Positions 8,633 through 17,264 of a stretch of DNA of 64,000 nt are shown here, piece by piece. The notes beneath the pieces are model-generated. The model worked only from the letters and a program-made list of their open reading frames with translations. It was not told where the DNA came from and searched no databases. This stretch comes from DASUGC01 sp035606665 (lineage in GTDB: Bacteria > Acidobacteriota > Vicinamibacteria > Vicinamibacterales > SCN-69-37). The stretch spans positions 68,419 through 132,418 of the forward strand of contig DATNEY010000019.1 of assembly GCA_035606665.1 (NCBI GenBank). The letters are read 5' to 3'. The stretch's first letter is position 1. The number at the start of each line of letters is the position of its first letter. Position numbers and translations under genes: made by a program.

Positions 8633-9862
8633 CTAGGTTTTCCGCGGCCTCACGGCATTCGAAAGCGCGAGCCGATTGTCGCGCGTGACGTAACTGATCT
8701 GCAGGTTGTAGCCGTTCGGCGTCTGCGTGTGGTAGCTCTTGAACGCCGCCGTGTGGATGTCATCGGGAACCCACGTGCCGTCGGGCCCCAGGTGGCGGCT
8801 CGACGTATCGATCTGCGCGCGGAGCCCGCGTTTTTCGAGTTCGGCCTTCACGCCGTCGGTGTCCCAAGGCGAGATCCCGAACGAAATGTGATCGATGCGC
8901 GCGCTGCGGACCGCCGGCGCTTGCGGCGGTGCTGCTCCCGTCGGCGCGTCGCTGGCGGCGCCAGCGCCGCCTCGTCCATTTCCACCGCGACCGCCTCGTC
9001 CGAAGTTGGGATCGAGCGGGTTCCCGCCCCTGACGATGATGTTGCCGACGTCACCGATGAGCAACTCGTTCTGGCTGCCCTCGTCATACGTTGACGTCCA
9101 GCCCAGCAGATTCATGTAGAACGACGAGGTCTCCTTGTAGTTCGTCACCGAGAAGGAAAAGTGATCGAGCCACACAGTCTTCCATCCAGTCGGGTCGAAT
9201 GGTGGTGGAAGCGCAGGTTTCGAGGTGGATGCCGTTCGACGCGCCCGCACCAGGCCGTTGCCGTTGCCAATCTGCAAATCGAATCCGTCGGGATCTTTGA
9301 CGCGGAAACTCTCGAATCCCTTGCCGTCGTTGACGGCCACGGGATCCAGCCCGCGCTTGCGCAGCTCCGCTTCCACCGTCTTCGCGTTCCATGGATCGAT
9401 CACGAAGCAGAACGATTCGACGACCGAGCGGCTCGCACCGCCGCGGCCCGCTCCGGCGGCCGGCGCGGCGCCGCCAGGCTCGGCCTGCCGGAAGATCACC
9501 GAGCCCCAGTTGCCGGTGTCCATGACGGCCTGCTGTCCGTCATCGCTTCGCTGCGTCCATCCCATCAGGGCGGCATAGAACGCCGCTTCCTTCTGGTACT
9601 CGGCGACGCGGAAGGTGATGTGATCCAGCCCGACGGTCTTCCAGCCGGTCGGCGCAAAGACAGGCTTGATGGCGCTGGTGTCGCACGAGGGTGCGCCGAG
9701 CGTCAGCATGCAGCGTCCTTGCGCGAACGCCCGTGCGCCTCCTAGCGCGCTCGCGAGCGGGACGCCGGCGACCGCGGTCAGGCCAAGAGTGCGCAGCAGA
9801 TCTCGACGCGACAGCGTGGTGCGATACCCAGAGGTTGGTGGTTTCATTGGGTTGTGAGGCAT
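8633..9862 (-). CDS. Tat-exported protein with two VOC (glyoxalase-like) domains
   Basis: The N-terminus carries a twin-arginine signal, SRRDLLRTLG, a hydrophobic run and an AFA cleavage region, so the folded protein is exported. Two VOC modules follow, each opening with a GWKTVGLDHITF or GWKTVWLDHFSF strand and each containing a short region shaped like DPDGFDLQIGN or TPNGYNLQISY. They are joined by a glycine/arginine-rich linker (GRGGRGGNGRGG). VOC pairs often bind metal ions and act as dioxygenases, lyases or binding proteins; the reaction is unknown here. A second in-frame ATG five codons later is an alternative start. Confidence 0.85.
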   Translation of the reverse strand: MPHNPMKPPTSGYRTTLSRRDLLRTLGLTAVAGVPLASALGGARAFAQGRCMLTLGAPSCDTSAIKPVFAPTGWKTVGLDHITFRVAEYQKEAAFYAALMGWTQRSDDGQQAVMDTGNWGSVIFRQAEPGGAAPAAGAGRGGASRSVVESFCFVIDPWNAKTVEAELRKRGLDPVAVNDGKGFESFRVKDPDGFDLQIGNGNGLVRARRTASTSKPALPPPFDPTGWKTVWLDHFSFSVTNYKETSSFYMNLLGWTSTYDEGSQNELLIGDVGNIIVRGGNPLDPNFGRGGRGGNGRGGAGAASDAPTGAAPPQAPAVRSARIDHISFGISPWDTDGVKAELEKRGLRAQIDTSSRHLGPDGTWVPDDIHTAAFKSYHTQTPNGYNLQISYVTRDNRLALSNAVRPRKT

Positions 9863-9934
9863 GGATGGGCCGCCGAAGAGACTACTAGAATTGCGGCCTG
9901 CCTAGCGACCAATCTGCAGATCCTGAACTGTCTG

Positions 9935-9948
9935 TATACTTCGCCGCT
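9935..9948 (+). promoter_or_regulatory. Putative -10 box of a leaderless dehydrogenase transcript
   Basis: TATACT at 9935-9940 is separated by eight bases from the ATG. The rest of the divergent gap (9863-9934) shows no Shine-Dalgarno for either gene close to its start codon. Confidence 0.45.
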
Positions 9949-11961
9949 ATGAACGGACCCGGCCGCCGCTTGAGAACGTTAGGGATGCTCGGTGTCGTGG
10001 CGGTGCTTGTCGGCGCGTCGTCGGGTACCGTGCGCGGTCAGTGGACGCCCAAGACCGGCGAGTGGGCCACCTACGGCGGTGATCTCGCCAGCACGCGCTA
10101 TTCGCCTCTGGCTCAGATCAACGCGACCAACTTCAGCAAACTGCGGCTCGCGTTCCGTTTCAAGACCGAGACTCTCGGCCCGCGGCCGGAGACCCAGTTT
10201 CAGGCGACGCCGCTGATGGTGAACGGCCGGCTGTTCACGACGGCGGGCTCGCGACGGTCTGCCGTAGCGCTCGATGCCGCGACGGGCGAGACGCTGTGGA
10301 CGCACAGCATAGACGAAGGCAAACGCGGCGAGGCGGCCCCACGACAGTTGTCCGGGCGCGGCCTCGCGTATTGGAGCGACGGCAAGGAAGAACGCATCGT
10401 TTATGTCACGCAGGGCTACCAGATGGTGGCGCTCGACGCGAAGACCGGACAGCGCGTGAAGAGCTTCGGGATCGACGGCATCGTGGATCTGAAGCTCGGT
10501 CTGGATCAGGAAGGTCTCGATCTCACGACCGCCGAGATCGGCCTGCACGCCGCGCCAATCATCTCGAAGGACATCATCGTTGTCGGCGCCGCGCATCGTG
10601 AGGGCGGCTTCCCGGAAAGCAAGAAAAACGTCAAGGGCTACATTCGCGGCTTCGACGTGCGCACAGGCAAGCGCGTCTGGATCTTCCACACGATCCCGCT
10701 CAAAGGCGAGCCTGGCTTCGACACGTGGGATCCGGAAGCAGCGGCGTACACAGGTAACACGGGCGTCTGGGCGCAAATGAGCGCGGACGAGGAGCTGGGC
10801 CTCGTCTACCTGCCTGTCGAGCTGCCGACCGGCGATTACTACGGTGGTCACCGTCCCGGATCAGCGAAAGGTCCCGAAGCGAATCTCTACGGTGAAAGCC
10901 TCGTTGCTGTCGACATCAAGACCGGCCGGCGCAAATGGCACTACCAACTCGTGCACCACGGTCTCTGGGATCACGATATTCCCTGCGCGCCGATCCTGAT
11001 GGATCTCGTTGTCAACGGCAGGCCGGTGAAGGCCATCGCCCAGCCGACCAAGCAGAACTGGCTGTACGTGTTCGATCGCGCGACCGGCAAGCCGGTGTGG
11101 CCGATCGAAGAACGTCCCGTGGAAAAAGGGAACGTGCCTGGGGAGTGGTATTCGCCGACGCAGCCGTTCGTGACGAAGCCGCCGGCGTTCGAACGGCAGG
11201 GTGTGTCGATCGACGATCTGATCGACTTCACGCCGGAACTGCGGGCCGAAGCGACGAAGCTCGTGTCGCGGTACAAGCTCGGGCCGATTTTCACACCGCC
11301 GGTCGTGAGCAACTGGGATGGCCCGCTGGGAACACTGGTCATGCCCGTGGCTACCGGCGGCGCCAACTGGCAGGGCGGATCTTTCGATCCCGAAACCAAA
11401 CGCTTCTACATCTTCACGAACGTTGGGATTGCATCGATGGGTCTCGTGCCGGCGACGGAGGGACGGTCGGACATGGCGTACGGCGGTGGCGTCGCGCGCA
11501 ATCCAAACCCCGGCGCCCCGGGCGGACTCGGTGGCGGGGGTCTAAGCGTGCGCGGCTTGCCGCTGATCAAACCACCGTACGGCACGATCACGGCGATCGA
11601 CATGAACAAGGGCGAAGAGATGTGGCGCATCGCGCACGGCGACACGCCGGACAACATCAAGAACAATGCAGCGCTCAAGGGATTGACCATTCCGCGCACC
11701 GGGCGCCAGGGCCGGATTGGTGTCCTGACCACGAAGACGCTGCTCATCGCCGGTGAAGGCGGTTTCAACACCACGCCTGAAGGACGCGGGGCCTACCTGC
11801 GCGCGTACGACAAGGCCACCGGCGCCGATGTGGGCCAGGTGTTCATGCCCGCGCCGCAGACCGGCTCGCCGATGACCTACATGCTGAACGGAGTGCAATA
11901 CATCGCCGTGGCCGTCGGCGGCCAGGGCTCTCCAGGCGAGTTGCTGGTCTTCAGACAATAA
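9949..11961 (+). CDS. Pyrroloquinoline-quinone-dependent dehydrogenase, membrane-type glucose dehydrogenase-like
   Basis: The 670-residue protein has a signal peptide (positive GRRLRTLG, hydrophobic core, cleavage near VRGQ) and then an eight-bladed quinoprotein propeller. Blade motifs include GEWATYGGDLASTRYSPL, LDAATGETLWTHS, VDIKTGRRKWHYQ, HHGLWDHDIP and AIDMNKGEEMWRIAHGDTP. The HHGLWDHD motif is typical of PQQ glucose/alcohol dehydrogenases that pass electrons to the respiratory chain. There is no N-terminal membrane anchor of the Gcd type and no cytochrome c CxxCH motif, so a soluble periplasmic form is expected. The sugar or alcohol substrate is undetermined. The Kbl-like gene follows after 10 bp. 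Confidence 0.87.
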   Translation: MNGPGRRLRTLGMLGVVAVLVGASSGTVRGQWTPKTGEWATYGGDLASTRYSPLAQINATNFSKLRLAFRFKTETLGPRPETQFQATPLMVNGRLFTTAGSRRSAVALDAATGETLWTHSIDEGKRGEAAPRQLSGRGLAYWSDGKEERIVYVTQGYQMVALDAKTGQRVKSFGIDGIVDLKLGLDQEGLDLTTAEIGLHAAPIISKDIIVVGAAHREGGFPESKKNVKGYIRGFDVRTGKRVWIFHTIPLKGEPGFDTWDPEAAAYTGNTGVWAQMSADEELGLVYLPVELPTGDYYGGHRPGSAKGPEANLYGESLVAVDIKTGRRKWHYQLVHHGLWDHDIPCAPILMDLVVNGRPVKAIAQPTKQNWLYVFDRATGKPVWPIEERPVEKGNVPGEWYSPTQPFVTKPPAFERQGVSIDDLIDFTPELRAEATKLVSRYKLGPIFTPPVVSNWDGPLGTLVMPVATGGANWQGGSFDPETKRFYIFTNVGIASMGLVPATEGRSDMAYGGGVARNPNPGAPGGLGGGGLSVRGLPLIKPPYGTITAIDMNKGEEMWRIAHGDTPDNIKNNAALKGLTIPRTGRQGRIGVLTTKTLLIAGEGGFNTTPEGRGAYLRAYDKATGADVGQVFMPAPQTGSPMTYMLNGVQYIAVAVGGQGSPGELLVFRQ

Positions 11962-11971
11962 TTAATGGTCC

Positions 11972-13153
11972 ATGCGTTCGAACCCGCTCTCGTTCCTCGA
12001 CACTGAGCTCGACAACCTCCGCAGCCAGGGGCTTCATCGCTCGCTCCGCATCCTCGAACAGCGCCAGGAGGCCACGACGACATTCGACCGCAAGTCGGTC
12101 GTCAACCTGTCATCGAACAACTACCTCGGACTGACGACCCATCCTCTTCTTATTGAACGCGCGCTCGCCGCAACGAAGGAGTTCGGCGTCGGGTCGGGCT
12201 CAGTGAGATCGATCGCCGGCACGATGGCGATTCACATGGAGCTGGAAAAGCGGCTCGCGACCTTCAAGAAAGTCGAAGCCGTCGTCGTCTTCCAAAGCGG
12301 CTTCGCGGCGAACGCCGGGACGGTGTCGGCCATCCTGACGAAGGACGACGCCATCATTTCGGATCAGCTCAACCACGCCAGCATCATCGACGGCGCCAGA
12401 CTGAGCAAGGCGACGATCAAGGTCTTCCCGCACAAGGACGTGGATGCTGCACGGAAGATCCTCCAGGAGCTGCCCGCGACTCAGCGCAAGCTCCTCATCA
12501 CCGACGGCGTCTTCAGCATGGACGGCGACCTCGGCGCCCTGCCTGCGCTTTGCGACCTCGCCGAAGAGTTCGGCGCGATCATGATGGTCGACGATGCGCA
12601 CGCGAGCGGCGTGTTCGGGGCGAACGGCCGCGGGACAATCGATCATTTCAATGTGCACGGACGCGTGGACATCCAGGTCGGCACGCTGTCGAAGGCCGTC
12701 GGCGCGCTCGGCGGCTATGTCGCCGGAAACGCGTCGCTCATCGACTTCCTCTACCACCGCGCGCGGCCGTTCCTGTTCTCGACCTCTCACCCACCGTCAG
12801 TGGCCGCCACGTGCATCGCGGCACTCGACGTGCTGGAGAACGAGCCGCAGATCATCGAGCGGCTCTGGGACAACACGCGTTTCTTCAAGAAGGGCCTCGA
12901 GACGCTGGGCTTCGACACGGGCCTCAGCGAAAGTCCGATCACACCCGTCATCGCCGGCGAAGGCAGCCGCGCGATGAAGCTCTCGGATCGCCTGTTCCAG
13001 GAGGGCGTCTTCGCCCAGGGCATCGCGTTTCCGACCGTCGCCCGCGACAAAGCCCGCGTGCGCACCATCGTCACCGCCACACACACGAAGGACGAGCTCC
13101 AGTTCGCCCTGGACAAGTTCAAGCTGGTTGGTACGGAACTCGGGTTGATCTAG
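11972..13153 (+). CDS. kbl: Alpha-oxoamine synthase: glycine C-acetyltransferase (Kbl)-type
   Basis: This 393-residue PLP enzyme has the family signature SSNNYLGL, GSGSVRSIAGTMAIHMELE, DDAHASGVFG and the lysine block GTLSKAVGALGGYVAG. Kbl makes or cleaves 2-amino-3-ketobutyrate (threonine catabolism); BioF of the same fold condenses pimeloyl thioester with alanine. The sequence looks closer to the Kbl branch, but no tdh or biotin gene is adjacent to decide it. It lies 10 bp after the quinoprotein gene. The stop codon TAG forms the left edge of a palindromic repeat. Confidence 0.82.
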   Translation: MRSNPLSFLDTELDNLRSQGLHRSLRILEQRQEATTTFDRKSVVNLSSNNYLGLTTHPLLIERALAATKEFGVGSGSVRSIAGTMAIHMELEKRLATFKKVEAVVVFQSGFAANAGTVSAILTKDDAIISDQLNHASIIDGARLSKATIKVFPHKDVDAARKILQELPATQRKLLITDGVFSMDGDLGALPALCDLAEEFGAIMMVDDAHASGVFGANGRGTIDHFNVHGRVDIQVGTLSKAVGALGGYVAGNASLIDFLYHRARPFLFSTSHPPSVAATCIAALDVLENEPQIIERLWDNTRFFKKGLETLGFDTGLSESPITPVIAGEGSRAMKLSDRLFQEGVFAQGIAFPTVARDKARVRTIVTATHTKDELQFALDKFKLVGTELGLI

Positions 13154-13185
13154 CCGGGCCCGCCGGGGCTGAAGCCCCGGCCTAC
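13151..13185. repeat. REP-like GC palindrome with GCTGAAGC core
   Basis: GCCGGGGCT and AGCCCCGGC are perfect arms around a two-base centre (13162-13181), followed by CTAC. The same design (GC arms, CTGAAG core, CTAC/GTAG edges) recurs at 23155-23208. It may also act as the terminator of the acyltransferase gene. Confidence 0.65.
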
Positions 13186-13217
13186 GCAAACGCCCGGTAT
13201 ACGTCGTCTAATTGCCT

Positions 13218-14420
13218 ATGGCTCCGGCTGGGCGCGCGAAGTCGTTTCTCGACGAGTACACGCGCGATCTCACTCCTGCGGATTTCCAGCGCCTCTTCAC
13301 GCGCGACACGGCGGAGGCGTATCGATACTTCACGCGCCACAGCGACGCGAAGAGGCTTGCGGCGGAGCCATGGTTCCGGCGCTGGGCGATCCGGATTCGG
13401 CTGGTGTTCATCGGATTCACGATGCGCCTCTCGCCGGCAAGGCGGGCGCTCTATGGCCTCGCGGTCGTTTCGACGCTCCTCGGCGCGGCCTCGCTCTTCC
13501 GCGGCTTCGAGGTCAAGCGCGTCCTCCTGTTTCCTTTCACCGTCAGCGTCCCGCTACCGAGCTGGGCAGATGGAACCGTCTGGCTGCTGCTGGGTTTCGT
13601 GGCGGTCAATCTCCTGATCCTGATGGAAGTCGCCGATCGGCTGTCGCTCAAAGGCGATCTCGAAATCGCGCGTGACATCCAGCTCGCGATGCTGCCGGGT
13701 GGCGTGCATGTCGCGGGCGATGCATCGGTCTGCGGTGTGACGCGCCCTGCGAACACCGTCGGCGGCGATTTCTATGACGTGATTCCGCTCGCGGACGGCC
13801 GGCTGGTCATCGCCCTCGGTGATGTCGCAGGCAAAGGCAGCCCCGCGGCGCTGCTGATGGCGCTGCTGCTTGCGATGCTGCGGACACTCGTCGACGAGGG
13901 ACTCGAAGCGGCGAAATTGATGGAACGCCTCAACGCGCAGGTCGCCAGACACAGTCCCGCGTCACGCTTCATCACCTTCTTCTTCGGCCTCTACGAGCCG
14001 GCTACCGGTGTCCTGCAGTACGTGAACGCCGGACATCTCCCGCCGGTCATCCGCCGCGCGGACGGCCGGTTCGAGCGCATCACCGGCAACACGGGCAGCG
14101 GTCTCGCGCTCGGAATGTTCGAGCAGGCGAAGTACGCGACGAACGAGGTCACCATCGGTCGAGGCGACGTGCTCGTGATGTACACCGACGGCATCACCGA
14201 GGCCGAGGACAACGCCGGCCAGGCGTTCGAAGACGCGGGGCTCGAGCAGGTGATCACGTCTGTCTGGATGAACGACTCGCAGCAGGTCGGGCGGGGGATC
14301 CTCGAGGCTGTCGAGAGGTACTCTCAGGACGTGCGCCTGGTGGACGATCTCACGGCGCTCGTTCTCAAGCGCGCGGTGGGAGACGCCGGGTCTGAAGACC
14401 CGGTCTCCATCACCGTCTAA
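13218..14420 (+). CDS. Membrane-anchored PP2C/SpoIIE-type serine phosphatase (RsbU-like)
   Basis: I use the ATG; a TTG two codons upstream is possible. After a cytoplasmic-looking N-terminal 60 residues there are two helices (YGLAVVSTLLGAASLF and WLLLGFVAVNLLILMEV). A PPM/SpoIIE domain follows with the metal-binding motifs GGDFYDV, ALGDVAGKG and YTDGITEAED. Such phosphatases dephosphorylate anti-anti-sigma factors in partner-switching pathways. No STAS or anti-sigma kinase gene lies nearby, so the partner is elsewhere. The next gene starts 5 bp after the stop. Confidence 0.88.
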   Translation: MAPAGRAKSFLDEYTRDLTPADFQRLFTRDTAEAYRYFTRHSDAKRLAAEPWFRRWAIRIRLVFIGFTMRLSPARRALYGLAVVSTLLGAASLFRGFEVKRVLLFPFTVSVPLPSWADGTVWLLLGFVAVNLLILMEVADRLSLKGDLEIARDIQLAMLPGGVHVAGDASVCGVTRPANTVGGDFYDVIPLADGRLVIALGDVAGKGSPAALLMALLLAMLRTLVDEGLEAAKLMERLNAQVARHSPASRFITFFFGLYEPATGVLQYVNAGHLPPVIRRADGRFERITGNTGSGLALGMFEQAKYATNEVTIGRGDVLVMYTDGITEAEDNAGQAFEDAGLEQVITSVWMNDSQQVGRGILEAVERYSQDVRLVDDLTALVLKRAVGDAGSEDPVSITV

Positions 14421-14425
14421 GAAAC

Positions 14426-17176
14426 ATGGTCAGCCGCTTTCTTGCAATCGGTCTTGTGATCCTTGGGTTAACCGGGGGAGACGGGGTCAGACCGGGGTCA
14501 GACCACATTGGAGTTTTTCCCAGGTGGTCTGACCCCGGTCTGACCCCGCAGTCCGCACAGGACCGCCCCCTCCAGGCGGACGGCATCGTCCGGCTCCTTC
14601 TCGATCTCGAGAGCGCCATCGGCACCGGCCGTGTGGAGGCCCTGCGGGCGATCGCGACGCCGGCGCTTTCCGAACGGGCCGTCCTCCGTTTCGAGGCCGC
14701 CGCGCGTGGCGGCGGCGCGCGCGCGATCGTCCGCGAGCGCACGCGGCGTGCCAACGGCAATACCTACGACGTCATCGTCGATGTGCTCGTGAGCCGGCAA
14801 AGTCTCGGCCGTGTCTCGACGTGGCAGATTTCCGCGGCGCCGGGTTCCGCGCCCGGGCAGTTTCTCATCGAGGATCTACGCGAGCTCGCGTCAGTCGACG
14901 GGCTGATCCGGCTGCAGCTCGATACGACGCGCCAGTTCAGCGTCAAGGACCTCGTCATCAACGCGCCGGACATGACGCTCAAGATGGCGTCCGGCACCGC
15001 GTTCGTCGCCGAATCGTCGAACGGCATCACGGCGCTGGTGCTCCGCGGGCGCGCGGAGGTGCACTTCGCGCCGCCGGATCCCGCCGAGCAGGGCCAGGTC
15101 CGGATCTTCTCCGGCCGGCCCGCCCTCACGGCCGAGGTCGACTCCGTTTTCATGCGCGTCAATCCCGCGGAGTTCGTGCTCCGCGTCTCGGATCAGAGCC
15201 TCACGCCTGCCGCGCGCGTGGATCCAGTCGAATTGCAGCGCGCCACCCAGATCTTCGACGACCTCGTGGCGCGCACGTTCAACATCGATCTGAGGAGTCT
15301 CACGAATGAGCGCTGGTCGCTCGAGCCGACCTACGGCAGCGTGGTGCTCGAATTCCGTGCGCAGCGCTACGGCTGGCTGACCTACGCCCGATCGCCAAGC
15401 GAGGCCGAGGACATCTCGGTCTTCGATCGCGAGCACCAGCGCAACATCTCCCTGTACACCTCGAAAGAGCAAAGCAGCCGCCGCTCGCGCGCTTACAGCG
15501 ATGACGATGGCCTGCTCTACGACATCGAACATCAGCGCCTGGACCTGTCGTTCGATCCGGCGCGACTCTGGGTGAGCGGCCGCGCGTCCGTGCAGATCCG
15601 GATCACCGCCGCGTCCGTGTCGTCCATCACGATCAAGCTGGCCCAGCCTCTCGCGGTCTCGTCCATCTCGTCCGGGACGCTCGGCGATCTGCTGTTTCTC
15701 AGAATCATCGGACAGAGCAGCATTCTGGTGGGCCTGCCCGATGTGGTCGAACGCGGATCGGTGCTCGTGCTCGATGTCGTCTACGGCGGGCGGCTCGAAG
15801 CACAGTTTCTCGATCGGGAGGCGATTCAGGTCCAGGGCACGCGGCAGGAGGCGCAGGAACAACAGGCGGTCCTGACTCCAGAGGCACGTTTTCTCTACAG
15901 CAACCGCGTCCCGTGGTATCCGCAGAGCGGGACCACGGACTACTCGACGGCCCAGCTCAGGTTGAGCGTGCCCTCCGAGTATCAGATCGTCGCGTCCGGT
16001 ACGCTCCTCCGCGCCGCGGTCGTGCCGGACGGCGATCCCGGCCGCGCCGGCGTCAAATCGCTTCGTGTGGTCGATTACCTGGCAGACCGCCCCATCCGTT
16101 ATCTGGCGTGCGTGATCAGCCGATTCATTCCGATAGGCCGCTTGCGTGTCGTCGTGCCGAGCGTCTCGCCACCAGCCGTTCAACGTCCCGGCGCCGCAGC
16201 GGCCGAATCCGACGGAGTCAACCTCGACGTCGTCTCCACGTCGCGCATGACCGGCCGCAACCGGCAGACACCGCAGCGCGTGTCCGCGATTCTGAAATCA
16301 TTCGCCGCCATCACCGGCGAGGCGCCGTATCCCGACTTCACGCTCGCCGTGCTCGACGACAACCTGCCGGGTGGCCACTCGCCCGGCTATTTCGCGGTGT
16401 TCCATCAGGCGCTGCCGACAACGCCGTACTCGTGGTCGGCGGATCCGGTCGCGTTCGACGACGTCTACCAGCATCTGTTTCTCGCGCACGAGGTCGCGCA
16501 TCAGTGGTGGGGCCAAGCCGTGGGCTGGAAGAACTATCACGAGCAATGGCTGAGTGAGGGTCTTGCCCAGTACTTCGCGGCGCTCTATGCCGCCGAGGAT
16601 CGCGGGCCGCAGATGCTCGACACACTCATCGCCGGCATGCGCAAGACCGCGGAACCCTACCTGTCGCAGGGACCGATCTATCTTGGCTATCGCCTTGGTC
16701 ACATCAAGACGGACGGCCGGGTCTTCCGCGCCGTGGTCTACAACAAGTCCGCGGTCGTGCTCCACATGCTGCGCCGCCTCATCGGCGACGACGCCTTCTT
16801 CAAGGGCGTCAAACGTTTCTATACGACCTGGCGGTTCAAGAAGGCGGGCACCGACGACTTGCGCGCGGCCTTCGAGGCCGAGACACCGATGAAGCTGGAG
16901 CGGTTCTTCGATCGCTGGGTCCGCGGCTTCTCACGCCCGCGGCTCACTATCACCTGGCGGAACCACGAGGCTGACGGCGCGGTGGTCCGGGTCGAGCAGG
17001 CCGGCGAGGTTTTCGATCTCCCCCTGACCATCCAGATTCAGTTCGCCGACGGCCGCTCCGAGACGCGCACGCTCAAGCTCAGTGAGCAGGCGCTCGAGGA
17101 GAAGATCGTGGGCGCGGCCGCCATTCGACGGGTCACGGTCAAAGACGAACTGACCCTCTTCCAGATGGCGAAATGA
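14426..17176 (+). CDS. M1 family metalloaminopeptidase with a repeat element translated near its N-terminus
   Basis: This 916-residue gluzincin has HEVAH at 688-692 and the third zinc ligand E711 in WLSEGLAQYF, the exact M1 spacing. The exopeptidase motif GAMEN is replaced by a GGHSPGYFAVFHQ stretch, as in divergent M1 proteins. A signal-like hydrophobic segment (residues 2-15) indicates export. Residues ~20-41 are encoded by a 65-bp perfect inverted-repeat element and read as low-complexity sequence between signal and mature domain. About 400 residues ahead of the catalytic part form an extra N-terminal region of unknown fold. It is co-transcribed with the RsbU-like phosphatase. Confidence 0.85.
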   Translation: MVSRFLAIGLVILGLTGGDGVRPGSDHIGVFPRWSDPGLTPQSAQDRPLQADGIVRLLLDLESAIGTGRVEALRAIATPALSERAVLRFEAAARGGGARAIVRERTRRANGNTYDVIVDVLVSRQSLGRVSTWQISAAPGSAPGQFLIEDLRELASVDGLIRLQLDTTRQFSVKDLVINAPDMTLKMASGTAFVAESSNGITALVLRGRAEVHFAPPDPAEQGQVRIFSGRPALTAEVDSVFMRVNPAEFVLRVSDQSLTPAARVDPVELQRATQIFDDLVARTFNIDLRSLTNERWSLEPTYGSVVLEFRAQRYGWLTYARSPSEAEDISVFDREHQRNISLYTSKEQSSRRSRAYSDDDGLLYDIEHQRLDLSFDPARLWVSGRASVQIRITAASVSSITIKLAQPLAVSSISSGTLGDLLFLRIIGQSSILVGLPDVVERGSVLVLDVVYGGRLEAQFLDREAIQVQGTRQEAQEQQAVLTPEARFLYSNRVPWYPQSGTTDYSTAQLRLSVPSEYQIVASGTLLRAAVVPDGDPGRAGVKSLRVVDYLADRPIRYLACVISRFIPIGRLRVVVPSVSPPAVQRPGAAAAESDGVNLDVVSTSRMTGRNRQTPQRVSAILKSFAAITGEAPYPDFTLAVLDDNLPGGHSPGYFAVFHQALPTTPYSWSADPVAFDDVYQHLFLAHEVAHQWWGQAVGWKNYHEQWLSEGLAQYFAALYAAEDRGPQMLDTLIAGMRKTAEPYLSQGPIYLGYRLGHIKTDGRVFRAVVYNKSAVVLHMLRRLIGDDAFFKGVKRFYTTWRFKKAGTDDLRAAFEAETPMKLERFFDRWVRGFSRPRLTITWRNHEADGAVVRVEQAGEVFDLPLTIQIQFADGRSETRTLKLSEQALEEKIVGAAAIRRVTVKDELTLFQMAK
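14483..14547. repeat. REPIN-like GGGGTCAGAC inverted repeat, inside a coding sequence
   Basis: Two perfect 24-bp complementary arms (14483-14506 and 14524-14547), each holding two copies of GGGTCAGAC, flank a 17-bp centre containing GGAGTTTTTCCC. The element is in frame with the aminopeptidase gene and has no stop in that frame. A longer relative lies at 20898-21070. Confidence 0.9.
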
Positions 17177-17194
17177 CCCTCGGAAGTGCCTGTC

Positions 17195-17247
17195 ATTCCC
17201 GCCGTTGCCGTTCGTTCCCGCGCGTTCCCGTTCGTTCCCGTCGTTGC
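17195..17247. repeat. 10-bp tandem repeat (TTCGTTCCCG)
   Basis: About five units of TTCGTTCCCG and close variants (CGCGTTCCCG, GCCGTTGCCG) occupy the gap upstream of nuoG. Confidence 0.75.
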
Positions 17248-17249
17248 GA

Positions 17250-17264
17250 TAGAATTTTGCAGTT
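17250..17264 (+). promoter_or_regulatory. Putative -10 box of a near-leaderless nuoG transcript
   Basis: TAGAAT at 17250-17255 lies nine bases before the ATG. No Shine-Dalgarno-like purine run is present between them. Confidence 0.4.
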
